A stretch of DNA of 64,000 bases from Arion vulgaris (GCA_020796225.1 CM036775.1:5343393-5407392), one strand, 5' to 3'. Positions 19,387-29,857 are shown, counted from the first letter of the stretch. Made by a program: numbers and translations. Notes: generated by a model not told the origin, from the sequence alone.

Positions 19387-19653
19387 CATTCTGGGGTGAA
19401 GGGCAATGAGAGAGTGGATGAACTGGCAAGAAATGCTTCTATCGAGAAAGAGCCTTCTATGGACAAAAATAGCATCATCAGTGCACCTAGAGAAAACATA
19501 CGTTCTGAAGATTTTAACGAGGAAGATAGAGGGTATTCTCTATCTCGGTTGCGCAAGCTGTGTATACCGATGTGTGCGGCAAAACAGGAAGACCATGCGA
19601 GAAATTCCAGCAAGTACTTTAACTAACACATAACAGGTGTTGTTGGTCTAACC

Positions 19654-20031
19654 CAGCGTTTCCCAAAGTGGGCGGTACAGCCCCTTGTGGCGCTGAAGCC
19701 TGCAGGGGGCGATGGTGGGTTCAGAAGGATTTTGGGGAAGCTTTTGTGTTGATTTTGCGATTGAATAATCATTAATAATTTGAATTCTGCATTTTAATTC
19801 ATCTTATGCCCATCTTACACGATCCATTTTACATCAATTTTCTATTTCATGCATATAATCATTTGAAAATTGACCATGTATGACAGAAATATATATCAAT
19901 TTTCTATATCAAAGGAAAAATAGAGCATGTATATATTTATGTGGGGGCGTTGGCAAACTGTTATAATAGGGAGGGGTCGTTACAAAAGTCATAAAAGTGG
20001 GCGGTGGGCCGAAAAAGTTTGGGAATCTATG
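19654..20031 (+). mobile_element. MITE-2 (hAT-type)
   Basis: 378 bp. Left end CAGCGTTTCCCAAAGTGG, right end AGTTTGGGAATCTATG, imperfect inverted repeats of the CAGNGNTTCCCAAA type. Flanking 8-mers 'gtctaacc' and 'gtctaaca' match at seven of eight positions. A sister copy is at 22602-22990. Confidence 0.82.
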
Positions 20032-20239
20032 GTCTAACACACTGAAAGACAAGCTTAGGAGGAGGTTTTGGTGGGGGTGAGGGGGGGGCGGCATGTCCAA
20101 TTATGGACATGTCCGATGAAGAGCCCCAGCCGGTACTACGGGGCTCGTGCACCATTGACTGGTCCTCCAGCAGATCAGACAAGAAAATATGCATACAAAA
20201 GAAGAAGTACAGGAGAGAAGAGAAATGGACGTAAGAGAT

Positions 20240-20590
20240 GAGCTGGACAGAGGTGTTTAATCAGCGAGTCAGCCTGCGTGCCCAGCGTGTTCGTAACGCG
20301 TTGGACTACGGGTGACTAGTCCTCTGTAAGTGCGAGTTCAACTCCGCGGACTGGCAGAAAAGCTACAGGTTCCCAGATTTACGGTGTTCGTGGCCCCGAG
20401 CCGAAGGGTTACGATGTCCATGACACCGAGCCGAAGAGCTTTCAGCTCAAGTGCTTCTGGATTGAAAAAAAAAAAAAAAATCAGCCAGTCACGGGAGTCA
20501 TCATTATGCATACTCTTCGATATCTGTTGTGGGAGACTGAGCACCTATGTGTCTGCCCGGAGTTTCAATGACGTCAGTTTAGAACAAAAC
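20240..20590 (+). mobile_element. LINE-L tail split by SINE-A
   Basis: 'aggtgtttaatcagcgagtc' at 20251 and 'atgcatactcttcgatatct' with 'gcccggagtttcaatgacgt' after the SINE are consecutive pieces of the LINE-L end seen intact at 41530-41640. Confidence 0.75.
20272..20478 (+). mobile_element. SINE-A with a 13-bp target-site duplication
   Basis: Head 'gcctgcgtgcccagcg', B-box-like 'cgagttcaactcc', 3' A-run of about 16. The duplication is 'aatcagcgagtca' at 20259-20271 and 'aatcagccagtca' at 20479-20491, twelve of thirteen identical. Confidence 0.88.
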
Positions 20591-20985
20591 CAAAACCGAT
20601 TAAGATGGTCCTTTAATGGAAACAGTAGCCGCGTGCCCAGCGTATTCGTAACGCGTTGGACTACGGGTGACTAGTCCTCTGTAAGTGCGGTTCAACTCCG
20701 CGGACTGGCAGAAAAGCTACAGGTTCCCCAGATTTACGGTGTTCGTGGCACCCGAGCCGAAGGGTTACGATGTCCATGACACCGAGCCGAAGAGCTTTCA
20801 GCTCAAGTGCTTCTGGATCGAAAAAAAAAAAAAAATCAGCCAGTCACGGGAGCCATCATTATGCATACTCTTCGATATCTGTTGTGGGAGACTGAGCACC
20901 TATGTGTCTGCCCGGAGTGCAATGACGTCAGTTTAGTAACCAATAACCAATAACCGATTAAGATGGTCCTTTAATGAAACATTAA
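20276..20985 (+). repeat. 355-bp tandem duplication containing SINE-A plus LINE-L tail
   Basis: Unit 1 (20276-20630) and unit 2 (20631-20985) are aligned end to end and share the SINE, its A-run, the LINE-L tail and 'gattaagatggtcctttaat'. Only the first copy retains the upstream LINE-L sequence, so the SINE inserted once and the region then duplicated. Confidence 0.85.
20631..20834 (+). mobile_element. SINE-A, second copy in the duplication
   Basis: Near-identical to 20276-20478 with a one-base deletion in the B-box flank ('tgcggttcaactcc') and an extra C near 20753. It arose by duplication, so it has no target-site duplication of its own. Confidence 0.85.
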
Positions 20986-21011
20986 CAACTGTATATATGT
21001 GTAATGCCAGT

Positions 21012-21328
21012 GTGTTGCCTGGGGTCTCAAGAGGAGCAAAGAATAGTAACAATGTGACCTACAAGGCATGTCGTAAAGACGACTGAGGTAGGTCTAGGAA
21101 GCTACCTGTAAATAAAAAGCGTCGCAGAAATCGGATGTGCTGACCTACTTCTTTCTTTATTTTCTCCAATCCTGTTTTGTCTCACATCGTCAGGATAAGA
21201 AGAGATTTCTAGAACGAGTCCTTGTGTGCGCTTCATAAATAGTGTCCCACACCGTACTCTCGCTCATAAGCTGAGATCACATTCAAATCACAAAGATTGG
21301 GCGATATGGAGCGTTCAAAGAAGAATAT
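21012..21328 (+). mobile_element. SINE-F interrupted by a LINE-N tail
   Basis: The F-type head and core (21030-21090, 'aaggcatgtcgtaaagacga') and 'gcagaaatcggatgtgctga' are followed at about 21149-21252 by an inverted LINE-N terminus ('tcctgttttgtctcacatcg'), then the F tail 'gatatggagcgttcaaagaa' at 21300-21325. Confidence 0.7.
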
Positions 21329-21400
21329 GTGTTTATACTACTACACATAGTTCATAGTTCATAGTTCATAAGTACGGTTCCAACTTCACTGCAACGGGTC

Positions 21401-21739
21401 GGGGACTGCCTAGAGTAGTTGATAGTAGCTCGGCCTGCTAGCTGTGAGACACCTCATAGCTCGGGTTCGAACCTACTGTCCGGCATTTGTTCTAGTCCCC
21501 TGGTCTTACTCAGGACGATAACGTGAGTACCTCTGAAGTCGAGAAAATCTGCCTGTATGGCGAGGGAATACTAATTACGAGTACATTGAGCACACGGATG
21601 CCAGTGTAAAGTAATTTACAATGTGCACGCTGCTGCCATTGTAAGAAATTGGTAAAACGGATTTTCACGCAAAAATCAGTTTCAGAGATGAAACTTCGTC
21701 TGAGTTGAAAGCAGACGAAAAAAAAAAGAAAAAAAAAAA
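21401..21739 (+). mobile_element. SINE-K with perfect 13-bp duplication and A-rich tail
   Basis: tRNA-like head (A-box-like 'tagagtagttgatag', B-box-like 'gggttcgaacc'), an unrelated body, and a 3' run of A with one G. The 13-mer 'actgcaacgggtc' flanks it (21388-21400 and 21740-21752). It is the only clear copy of its family here. Confidence 0.85.
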
Positions 21740-21752
21740 ACTGCAACGGGTC

Positions 21753-22439
21753 ACCCCATAATTGCTCCGTTCCTGTGTCAATGAAAATCACACGAAATGC
21801 TAACAACTGTGAAATGTTTCATGTGTAAACTAATTCCAGAATGAAACAGCCGAATACCACCACAAAAAGCAACCTGCACCGCATAAAATGCATATGGCCG
21901 TTGCTAAGGTAGCAACACAAAACTGTTCATCACTTGAATTGCAATTCTTGTCGAAGGGAACATCAATCATGACAAAATCCAGCTTTCTGCACTCGCAATA
22001 TAACTGCATATGGCAGAGTGAGCGTGTTCGTCATAACCGCTGTCCGCCATTTTCTGAATACACACAACAAACGCACGGTTGACACAGCAAAAGCATTCCA
22101 TGTAACAGTCATAGCTCACAGTGTTGCTCAAGCACTAACTCAGTAGCTTGGCAAACGAAACCGGAAAATACCAGACCAAACATGGCGAAAATGCACTTGC
22201 AAAGTCGTGTTCAGAATCAAACAGTTCTGACTCTGAATGGCCATCCCGCATTCCTCCATTGCTGGCCAGATATACTACACACTCTATCATTCTGTATTTA
22301 TGTCCACTCTGTACGCACTTAAATTGTAATTTATACTGAATTCGCCAATGCTCCGGTTGTATGTTATGTTATAAATTGCTGCGAGCCATTATATCGGCTG
22401 AGAACAGCGAAAGGGTTAATAACACATAATAACATATAC
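21753..22439. other. Long stretch with no recognised feature
   Basis: About 690 bases of mixed composition. I find no frame with coding character, no terminal repeats and no match to the other families. It could be single-copy intergenic DNA. Confidence 0.4.
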
Positions 22440-22601
22440 AATAATAATATAATAATTTCTTTTGTACCGTTATACGTTACATGGTACCTGCAAGCAATTT
22501 CTCCATACCGATTTATCCTGGACAACTCGTTTAATCTCATCTATGGAACTGAGTCGGATATTTCTTGCCTCTCAGAAGTTCACTTCTGGGTTTCTCTAAG
22601 G

Positions 22602-22990
22602 CAGCGTTTCCCAAAGTGGATGGTACCGCCCCCCTGTGGGCGCCGAAGCCTTCCAGAGGGGCGATAGTGGGTTCAGATGCATTTGGGTTTTTTTCCCGAT
22701 TTTGCTATTGAATAATCATTAAAAATTTGAATTCTGCATTTTAATTCATCTTATGTCCATCTTACACGATCCATTTTTTAATCAATTTTCTATTTCATGC
22801 ATATAATCATTTGAAAATTGACCATGTGTGACAGAAATATATATCAATTTTGTTATGTCAAAGTGAAAATAGAACATGTATATATCATATTTTTAATGGG
22901 GGCGTTGACAAACTGTTATAATGGGGAGGGCGTTACAAAGTTTATCTCGTGCAAAGTGGGCGGTGGGCCGAAAAAGTTTGGGAATCTATG
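22602..22990 (+). mobile_element. MITE-2 (hAT-type) with perfect 8-bp duplication
   Basis: 389 bp, the same family as 19654-20031. 'ctctaagg' occurs at 22594-22601 and 22991-22998, and the interrupted LINE continues on both sides. Confidence 0.9.
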
Positions 22991-23432
22991 CTCTAAGGTA
23001 TCCTTACTTAAACCCTTTTCCTCCACCTTAAAAGTCTGCCTTGTGGTTTTTGATCGTTTCTTCTCAGAGTGTACCCAACATATCTTCATCTTCTCTTTCT
23101 TATGATAGTTGTCACTAGTGGTTGACCAGACATTTCTCTGATTGTATCACTTCTCCTGAATTAGTTCAATTTTATATTCATTTTTTCACATACATCTATT
23201 TTCAAATGCATTCAACTCGCTTTCTATATCTTTAGTCACTTTCCAACTCTCGTTGCGTAGACGCTTTATCTCTTTTGTGACTAGTTTTCTTCTGTTATTT
23301 AATGTCAGTGTCCAGATTTGGCAATGGTAGCATAATGTGGGGAGAAATATTGTGTTGAACAATGATCTTTTTGTATTCATGGCGACATGTTTGCATTTTA
23401 AAATTGACGACATTTGTCCTAGTGTTTGATTT

Positions 23433-23716
23433 AGTAAAAAAAAAAAAGTAAAGAAACCCTTTCATACCTCGTGGTATATAGGGCAATACAGTGTTAGGCC
23501 TGTATTTTTCATTGACCGTCGGCACACGATGGGTGATGTGGTCAGCATCACGCCGGCCGCCCTTACTTTCCCAGAGATGTCTGGTACCCAGTTGAGGCTG
23601 GGTCGACCTGAGAGCCGTCGCAGTCGGGAAAAATTCCACGTGCACTGCGGGAGTTGAACCCAGACCACCAGCCTTGAGAAGCGAATTCACTAACAACTAC
23701 GCTACCGCGGCTCTCA
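23433..23716 (-). mobile_element. SINE-J with a 12-bp target-site duplication
   Basis: Minus-strand head 'gagagccgcggtagcgtagt', B-box-like 'gggttcaactcc', body 'gtcgacccagcctcaactgg', and a T-rich plus-strand end that is the A-tail. 'agtgtttgattt' flanks it at 23421-23432 and 23717-23728. Confidence 0.9.
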
Positions 23717-23837
23717 AGTGTTTGATTTGCTTTGTTGCATCTATGTTGGATTTCGTTAGTTATTCTTCCATTTGCTGAAAAGATGCTCCCTAGATATATA
23801 AAGTCTTTGACTCGTTTTAATGGACGATTGTCAGGGC

Positions 23838-24010
23838 CATGCCATGCTATGATGCAGAGAGGTGACCACATCAGGCGGCACCGTAAGAGGGGCGGCATAA
23901 GCAACGAAATCACAATTACTATTGAAGGTAATTTTAAGAAAAAACTATTTGAGGGGCGGCATTTCGAAGGCTTGCATTATACTGAGAAAATATACCGCAC
24001 GGCCCTTATA
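23838..24010 (+). mobile_element. MITE-3, shortened copy
   Basis: The ends 'cagggccatgcc' and 'gcacggccctt' and the inner 'aggggcggcataagcaacga' match MITE-3 at 55372-55961, with the central part missing. No target duplication is visible. Confidence 0.55.
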
Positions 24011-24059
24011 CCAGGTTGGTATTACGCAATCTATATTTCCCCCCGAAAGATCTAGTTAG

Positions 24060-25165
24060 GAGTTGTTGATTTCAAAAATACTACGCGCATTAAAACTTTA
24101 ACCATTTCATTGGTCTGTTTTCTTTTTCTTCTGCGTTCCCGGCCTAGACTGATGGACCAACTTTTATCATGAGTTTTACTGTTGTTTTTAGGGACTCCGT
24201 TCCTCCGTACAGCTTTTCGCGAAGCTCTGTGTGTTGTGGCCATGACTCTTTCCTTATACCTGCTAACCTTTGACAGTCTTGCAAGACATGTTCTGCCGTC
24301 ATGTCTGCCATTTTGCAGAGGCACAGGCTAGTTGTGCCAATTTTAAATTTATGGAACATGTGGGCTCTGAGCTTGTTGTGTCCAGTACGGAGGCGAAATA
24401 TGGCAACTTGTTCACTTCGAGAGAGACCATAGTATCCGCCACTGTCTGTGTACTGAAGGTGGTCTTTTGCCCATTTGCTTCTATAGTGCGAACCGATGGT
24501 TGTTTTGACTTCCTCATAACTGATCTCGAGATCAGTCTGAGGTAGTCGCCCGCCCTCTTTGGCTAGCTTGTCGGCTGCTTCGTTTCCCTAACGTTGCAGT
24601 GTGACGGTATCCACTGGATGACGGTGCGTTTGAGTGAATTCGTTAGTTCAGCGAGGGACGTTTTGAGCTCATTCATCTCAGTTTTGCCAACGCATTTGAG
24701 TACCGTGATGACCGATAGAGCATCGGTGAATATCACGACCTTGTTGCGTGTAGTGTTTCTTCTCTCCAAGATCATTTCGGCCGCCTCTTTGATTGCCTCT
24801 GCCTCTGCTCGGTAGTTATTCGAGTATTTGCCAGTGGCAATCGCTTTCTTGACCGTTACTTTCTTTGAGATTTTAAGCACTATTCCTCCTCCGCCATCGC
24901 TTATTGCGTTATTTGCCGATCCGTCCGTGTAGGCGTGCGTCCACTCATTTTCAGGGTACTCTGATTCTATGTACTCTTCTGTTGCGATTTTTCTGTTGAG
25001 GTTTGTTTGGACCCTTTTGTTCAGTATGCCTGGGATTGATTCCCTTAGTTCTGGCATTTTGTTTTCCATGGCGGGCACTTGTCGATTGCCGGGATAGGTT
25101 TGGCTGTGCATTTGGAAAGGACTGGATGGTCTTTTCTCCGCTTGTTTACTAGACTGCACAGTACA
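24060..25165 (-). mobile_element. LINE-I with nearly complete RNase H domain
   Basis: The minus strand, starting near 25159, encodes a polyprotein linker (KMPELRESIPGILNK) and then type I RNase H: AYTDGSANNAISDGGGGIVL (first Asp), NNYRAEAEAIKEAAEMI (Glu), VVIFTDALSVITVL (second Asp), VIQWIPSHC (His). A frameshift at about 24592 moves the last motif GNEAADKLA to another frame. The tail (24144-24460) carries EQVAIFRLRTGHNKLRAHMF, CLCK and EHVLQDC. It is the best-preserved RNase H in the window but lacks the polymerase. Confidence 0.85.
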
Positions 25166-25484
25166 ATCGTGTCATTCTTCTCGAACATGTTTCTATAAAA
25201 ATTAGTAAACATGGAATTTTCCTATCGGTCTTAAATTCATCGTCATTATCAAAAATACGTTGATACCAACCCTTCAAGCAGTACCTCGTTGAATAATACC
25301 CCGGATCACGTGATGTTTACTACACAATACATTTCTAAATTGCGTCCAATTTTCTTAGATACACTTTTTTTTCTTTCTCCTAGACTTGCTAAGATTTTAT
25401 TATATAGCCTGGTCATTCCTTCCTTGCTTGCATTTGACTAGAAATATATCTTTACTTATTATCTCCTGGTATAAATAACCTCAC
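25166..25484. other. Stretch with no recognised feature
   Basis: About 320 bases, AT-rich, without coding frame or repeat match. It may link two parts of one decayed LINE, since LINE sequence lies on both sides on the same strand. Confidence 0.35.
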
Positions 25485-25625
25485 TGCTACACCCTGACGA
25501 TTGTCGATGGAGATATTGGTGGTATTTTCCTCTCTAGCGAATGTTATAACTTCAGTTTTGTCGATGTTTATTCTCATATTGTATTCATTGCATGCTAACT
25601 GGAGTCTGTAAACAACATTTAGAGT
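25485..25625 (-). mobile_element. LINE reverse-transcriptase fragment
   Basis: The minus strand reads VYRLQLACNEYNMRININKT, EVITFAREENTTNISIDNR, the stretch that follows the YADD motif in LINE reverse transcriptases. It is about 47 codons long. Confidence 0.65.
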
Positions 25626-26159
25626 GTTCAATTAAAAAAACAACCCGCAAGCATAAAAAACATTGACAATTCATACACAAATTAACCACATTTGTTCAAA
25701 TTACAACAAAAAATGTGATGGACTTGTTTACATTTAGAAGTGACAGTTGTTGATGTAACAGGTTGCCTGTTGCACGAATGTTGTCGGATTTTTTTCTTGG
25801 AAAGCTAGAAATTCTTCTCTATTTTTTAATGTTCTCATTCTCTGCTTTTTTGCCGTTAGGAGTAACCGGTTTAACCAAAGCCGACTATAAACTTATGGGC
25901 CTTCGGACTCAGGTAAAATAATGGGAAATCAGACCCAACTACACCACGTGACCTCGCATTCCAGTATTGTTGTATATAGACGAATTCATTTTAAAATCAA
26001 CACAAAAGGCTAAATCGAAGTTATATTATGCAACAAGTTAAGTTTAACAATAAGGAATATCAATATTATGAATATTTTTCACCAATAAATAACCTTAGAC
26101 TCACAGAATTGAGTAAAATTGCTAAAAAGCCTAGTTATCTAGAGTTTGCTGTGGTTTAA
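25626..26159. other. Long AT-rich stretch with no recognised feature
   Basis: About 530 bases with no coding frame and no visible repeats. It ends at the 45-bp array. Confidence 0.4.
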
Positions 26160-28390
26160 CCGATGGTCGGTTTCCGAGAAAGTGCAGGCTCAGTCGCTTG
26201 ATATTCTGTGGTCGGTTTCCGAGATAGTGCAGGCTCCGTCGCTTGATATGCTGTGGTCGGTTTCAGATAGTGCACTCGGTGGCTTGATATGCTGTGGTCG
26301 GTTTCCGAGATAGTGCAGGCTCGGTCGCTTGATATTCTGTGGTCGGTTTCAGATGATACGTGCATTGATATGCTGCGAATCAAGCTCTTGATATTCTGTG
26401 GTCGGTTTCCAAGATAGTGCATACTCGGTGGCTTGATATGCTGTGGTCGGTTTCCAAGATAGTGCACACTTGTTGGCTTGATATGCTGTGGTCGGTTTCC
26501 GAGATAGTGCAGGCTCGTCGCTTGATATCTGTGGTCGGTTTCCGAGATAGTGCACACTTGTTGGCTTGATATGCTGTGGTCGGTTTCCGAGATAGGCGCT
26601 AAGTCACTTATGGGCTTGGATCGGTTTGAGATAGGCAATCGCTCTAATACCCGTGGCTCGTTCCGAGTATGTGCACTCGTCGTGATATGCGTGGTCATTT
26701 TCGAAAATGCAGGCCTGCTCGCTTGATATTTGCGGTCGGTTTCAGATAAGGACATTTCGTTTTGATATTCTGTGGTCGGTTTCCAAGTCAATCCGTCAGT
26801 TGATAAATGCTGCGTGGTTTCGAGAAGTTGCAGGCGTCTTAATCGATGGTCGGTTTCCGAGAAGTGCACTCAGTGCTTGATATCTGTGGTCGGTTTCGAG
26901 ATAGTGCAGGCTCCGTCGCTTGATATGCGTGGTCGGTTTCGAGATAGTGCAGGCTCGGTCGCTTGATGTCTGTGGTCGGTTTCGAGATAGTGCACGCTGG
27001 CTTGATATGCTGTGGTCGGTTTCCGAGATAGTGCACTACGTGGCTTGATATGCTGTGGTCGGTTTCCGAGATAGTGCACACTTGTTGGCTTGATATGCTG
27101 TGGTCGGTTTCCGAGATAGTGCAGGCTCCGTCGCTTGATATGCTGTGTCGGTTTCCGAGATAGTGCAGGCTCGTCGCTTGATTGCGTGGTCGGTTTCCGA
27201 GATAGTGCACTCCGTTCGCTTGATGTGCTGTGGTCGGTTTCGAGATAGTGCAGGCACGTCTGCTTGATATGCGTGGTCGGTTTCCGAGATAGTGCACCTC
27301 GGTGCTTGATGTGCTGTGGTCGGTTTCCGAGATAGTGCAGGCTCCGTCGCTTGATTGCTGTGGTCGGTTTCGAGATAGTGCAACTCGTGGCTTGATATGC
27401 TGTGGTCGGTTTCGAGATAGTGCAGGCTCTGCGCTTGATGTGCTGTGGTCGGTTTCGAGATAGTGCAGCACTCGTTGGCTTGATGTGCTGTGGTCGGTTT
27501 CGAGATAGTGCAGGCTCGTCGCTTGATATGCGTGGTCGGTTTCCGAGATAGTGCACACTCGTTGGCTTGATATGCTGTGGTCGGTTTCGAGATAGTGCAC
27601 TCCGTTGGCTTGATTGCTGTGGTCGGTTTCCGAGATAGTGCAGGCTCCGTCGCTTGATATGCTGTGGTCGGTTTCCGAGATAGTGCACTCGTGCTTGATG
27701 TTCTGTGGTCGGTTTCGAGATAGTGCACCTCGGTGCGCTTGATATTCTGTGGTCGGTTTCCGAGATAGTGCACACTCGTTGGCTTGATATGCTGTGGTCG
27801 TTTCCGAGATAGTGCAGCCGTGGTCTTCATTGCATGTGGTCGGTTTCCGAGATAGTGCAGCTCCGTCGCTTGATTGCTGTGGTCGGTTTCCGAGATAGTG
27901 CAGCCTCGTGCTTGATATGCTGTGGTCGGTTTCGAGATAGTGCAGCTGTGCTTGATGTGCGATGGTCGGTTTCCGAGATAGTGCAGGCTCCGTCGCTTGA
28001 TGTGCTGTGGTCGGTTTCCGAGATAGTGCACACTCGTTGGTTGATGGTCGGTTTCCGAGATAGTGCACACTCGTGGCTTGATATGCGTGGTCGGTTTCGA
28101 GATAGTGCACACTCGGTGGCTTGATGTGCGATGATCGGTTTCCGAGATAGTGCAGGCTCCGTCGCTTGATGCTGGGTCGGTTTCCGAGAAAGTGCACACT
28201 CGCTTGATGTGCGATGGTCGGTTTCCGAGATAGTGCACCCGTGCTTGATTGCTGTGGTCGGTTTCCGAGATAGTGCAGGCTAAGTCGCTTGATATGCTGT
28301 GGTCGGTTTCCGAGATAGGGCACACTCGTTGGCTTGATGTGCTGTGGTCGGTTTCCGAGATAGTGCACACTCGGTGGTTTGATATGCTGT
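26160..28390 (-). repeat. 45-bp minisatellite, about 50 copies, derived from a LINE 3' end
   Basis: The minus-strand unit is about 45 bases and encodes PTTAYQATEPALSRK when intact. Many units are 41-44 bases because of single-base losses, which switch the frame, and the segment 26560-26830 is the most degraded. The unit matches the last codons of LINE-P (NTTPYQATERALSRK at 36708-36755). LINE-P sequence adjoins the array on both sides: the upstream coding block at 28390 and the 'catcggttaaacc' continuation at about 26153-26166. The long open frames across it are a by-product. Confidence 0.9.
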
Positions 28391-28690
28391 GGTATTGTGG
28401 AGTTTTAAGATGTCCGTAAATCCATCATCTTTTTCTTCGTCTGCCCTCCTGTTGATGATTCCATTTTCAGGTTGTACGCTAATGCAACTGGTGTATTCGG
28501 GTTCATTCTGACCAAGTGACCAAACCATTTGAGTCTCTGTTTTTCAATGAATCTAATAGCAGGTGTTGTTCCGACGGTTCTTCTAATTTCATTTTTGGTC
28601 TCTTCTTGTTTTATTTACCACTTTCCGCAAGCATCTCATTTCACAGATGGTAATTTTTCCTTTTTTGTTCTTTTGTCAGTGCCCATGTTT
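28391..28690 (-). mobile_element. LINE-P 3' end, source of the 45-bp array
   Basis: The minus strand gives CLRKVV near 28635, KNEIRRTVGTTPAIRFIEKQ, RLKWFGHLVRMNPNTPVALA, a degraded basic block and FTDILKLHNTTAYQTTECAL, which runs straight into the array. The intact relative is at 36335-36915. Confidence 0.8.
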
Positions 28691-28867
28691 GGTCTTGGAT
28701 TGAAATAGTGATTATGACAATTCTTACAGTTGTTAATTGTTTCAGTGGGAACAGCATCAATACTAAACTTCATCAAGAAACAACAAATTAAATGTTTCTG
28801 CCAGGTAAGAAGATTACCAAGAGACAGTACGCCTTCAAAGAGCAATGTTACTCTGATACAATGGATA

Positions 28868-29352
28868 ATAGTCGTCCATCGCAAGCGATGATGACAACCA
28901 GGGCGGCTCGTCATTAAGGGCCAGTGGGGCCAGGCCCCACCAACAAAAATGATCATGAGCCGCTACTGATGCAATACAACAGCTTCAGACGTGTGCTGCT
29001 GTACCTCTCTGGTGTGTGCGGAGCTGACTATAGAGTTCAATCCTAGAACACAACCTCCTACCACTGATGGGGCATATATGATCAAGGTTAGACATGTGCG
29101 TGTTGTGTGCTCTGTCTTTTCGTGCAGCTCGTTTTCTCTGTGCCTCAACGGCACGATGATTTTCAGCTATGCGGGTTCCTCTTGCGTTGTTAAAACTCCA
29201 CATTTGGCGATATTGCGCCAGGGATTTCCAGCACATGGTGTCTATATCGAAGCATTTCAGAGACACTTTCAGAATGTCTTTAAAGCATTTCTTTTCTGTC
29301 CCCCAGCTGAACGTCTGTCCTCTTCAACCTCACTACACATCAATTGTTTCAC
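28868..29352 (-). mobile_element. LINE-Z 3' end, inserted in LINE-N and itself carrying MITE-1
   Basis: The minus strand reads LKCFDIDTMCWKSLAQYRQM, WSFNNARGTRIAENHRAVEA, QRKRAARK and then a degraded zinc finger HICPISGRRLCSRIELYSQL with RTH. The terminus 'gttgtcatcatcgcttgcga' appears in plus orientation as 'cgcaagcgatgatgacaac'. LINE-Z polyproteins end in a C2H2 finger. Confidence 0.75.
28899..28968 (-). mobile_element. MITE-1, internally deleted
   Basis: Only 70 bp: the two ends and 'ggccagtggggccaggcccc' remain. The flanking 8-mers are too diverged to prove a duplication. Confidence 0.75.
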
Positions 29353-29510
29353 AGTGGATTCAAAGCAAAAGGCCGACCTCACAAAAGGTGATCATCAGAG
29401 CTAACAGAGGCGAAGAAAGACACTGTTTATGAAGAGCACACATAAGCCTGTTCTAGAAGTCTCTTCTTATCCTGACAATGTGAGGCAAAACAAGATTGAA
29501 GAAAAGAAAG

Positions 29511-29644
29511 AAAGAAAGATTAATAGTTTCAAAATAGTAACAACTTATATTCTCTGCACCGGAACATAGTCACAAAGGCTGCACATCTCTTTGGCGTAGA
29601 TGATAAAGCCCAAATATACGGCGAAAGATGATCGTTAAAGAGCA
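29511..29644. other. Spacer with a small recurring fragment
   Basis: The stretch 'tctttggcgtagat' with 'cccaaatatacggcg' (29587-29623) also occurs at 13836-13870. Its source is unknown. Confidence 0.4.
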
Positions 29645-29775
29645 AATTCTAGGCAAGCTACCTAGTAAATAAAATGCTGACGTAACCGGATGTGCTGGCC
29701 TAGTCACCATAGGCGCATAATTGGCATAATGTAAAATAAACGTTCTTGTCAAAGATCAGTTAAATATGTAGTAGA
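29645..29775 (+). mobile_element. SINE-F fragment joined to a SINE-G-like tail
   Basis: The F part contains 'gctacctagtaaataaaatg' and 'catccggttac' in complement; after 'ataatgtaaaata' it continues as 'aacgttcttgtcaaagatca', which is SINE-G. The two families share their upstream core, so this may be a hybrid copy. Confidence 0.5.
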
Positions 29776-29857
29776 ATGGGTATTCCATTCTGTTGTTTAA
29801 TGCTGCCGTGATATTAGTTCAACAATGCTGCCGTGATATTATTGAGCAATGTTCAAC

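Larger units (their letters stand above)
18265..19640 (+). mobile_element. RNase H domain of a LINE, with two nested insertions
   Basis: Motifs appear in order: AVIFTDASVIR (first Asp, near 18312), NIEVMAGTTSLEWLKT (Glu, near 18437), ACMLSDSMNTIQ (Asp, near 18506), then, after the MITE at 18536, KIKTGYVQRQWMQLLHNTT and FFPGHSG (His, near 18798). The rest of the domain, VKGNERVDELARNAS, resumes at 19397 after a 576-base insertion. This is type I RNase H as found in LINE polyproteins. Stops and frameshifts make it inactive. Confidence 0.75.
22440..23915 (-). mobile_element. LINE-N-type 3' region with nested MITE-2 and SINE-J
   Basis: Reading the minus strand from 23915: YLGSIFSANGRITNEIQHRC, then after SINE-J, MSSILKCKHVAMNTKRSLFN, TIFLPTLCYHCQIWTLTLNN, later IIRKRRWRYVGYTLRRNDQK, and after MITE-2 a final QDKSVWRNCLQ. 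These are the thumb and C-terminal parts of a LINE polyprotein in the right order. Stops and frameshifts throughout. Confidence 0.75.
28725..29510 (+). mobile_element. LINE-N 3' end split by a LINE-Z insertion
   Basis: Left part 28725-28867: SVGTASILNFIKKQQIKCF and a block ending 'ctgatacaatgg'. Right part 29353-29510: 'attcaaagcaaaaggccgac', 'aacagaggcgaagaaagaca', 'tcctgacaatgtgaggca'. The undisturbed order is seen at 30030-30260. Confidence 0.75.

Noticed and set aside
22818..23105. A 95-codon plus-strand frame
   Set aside because: It spans MITE-2 and antisense LINE sequence.
26839..28370. A 509-codon open frame with PTTAYQATEPALSRK repeats
   Set aside because: It is the 45-bp array derived from a LINE tail. 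Units change frame repeatedly through small deletions.
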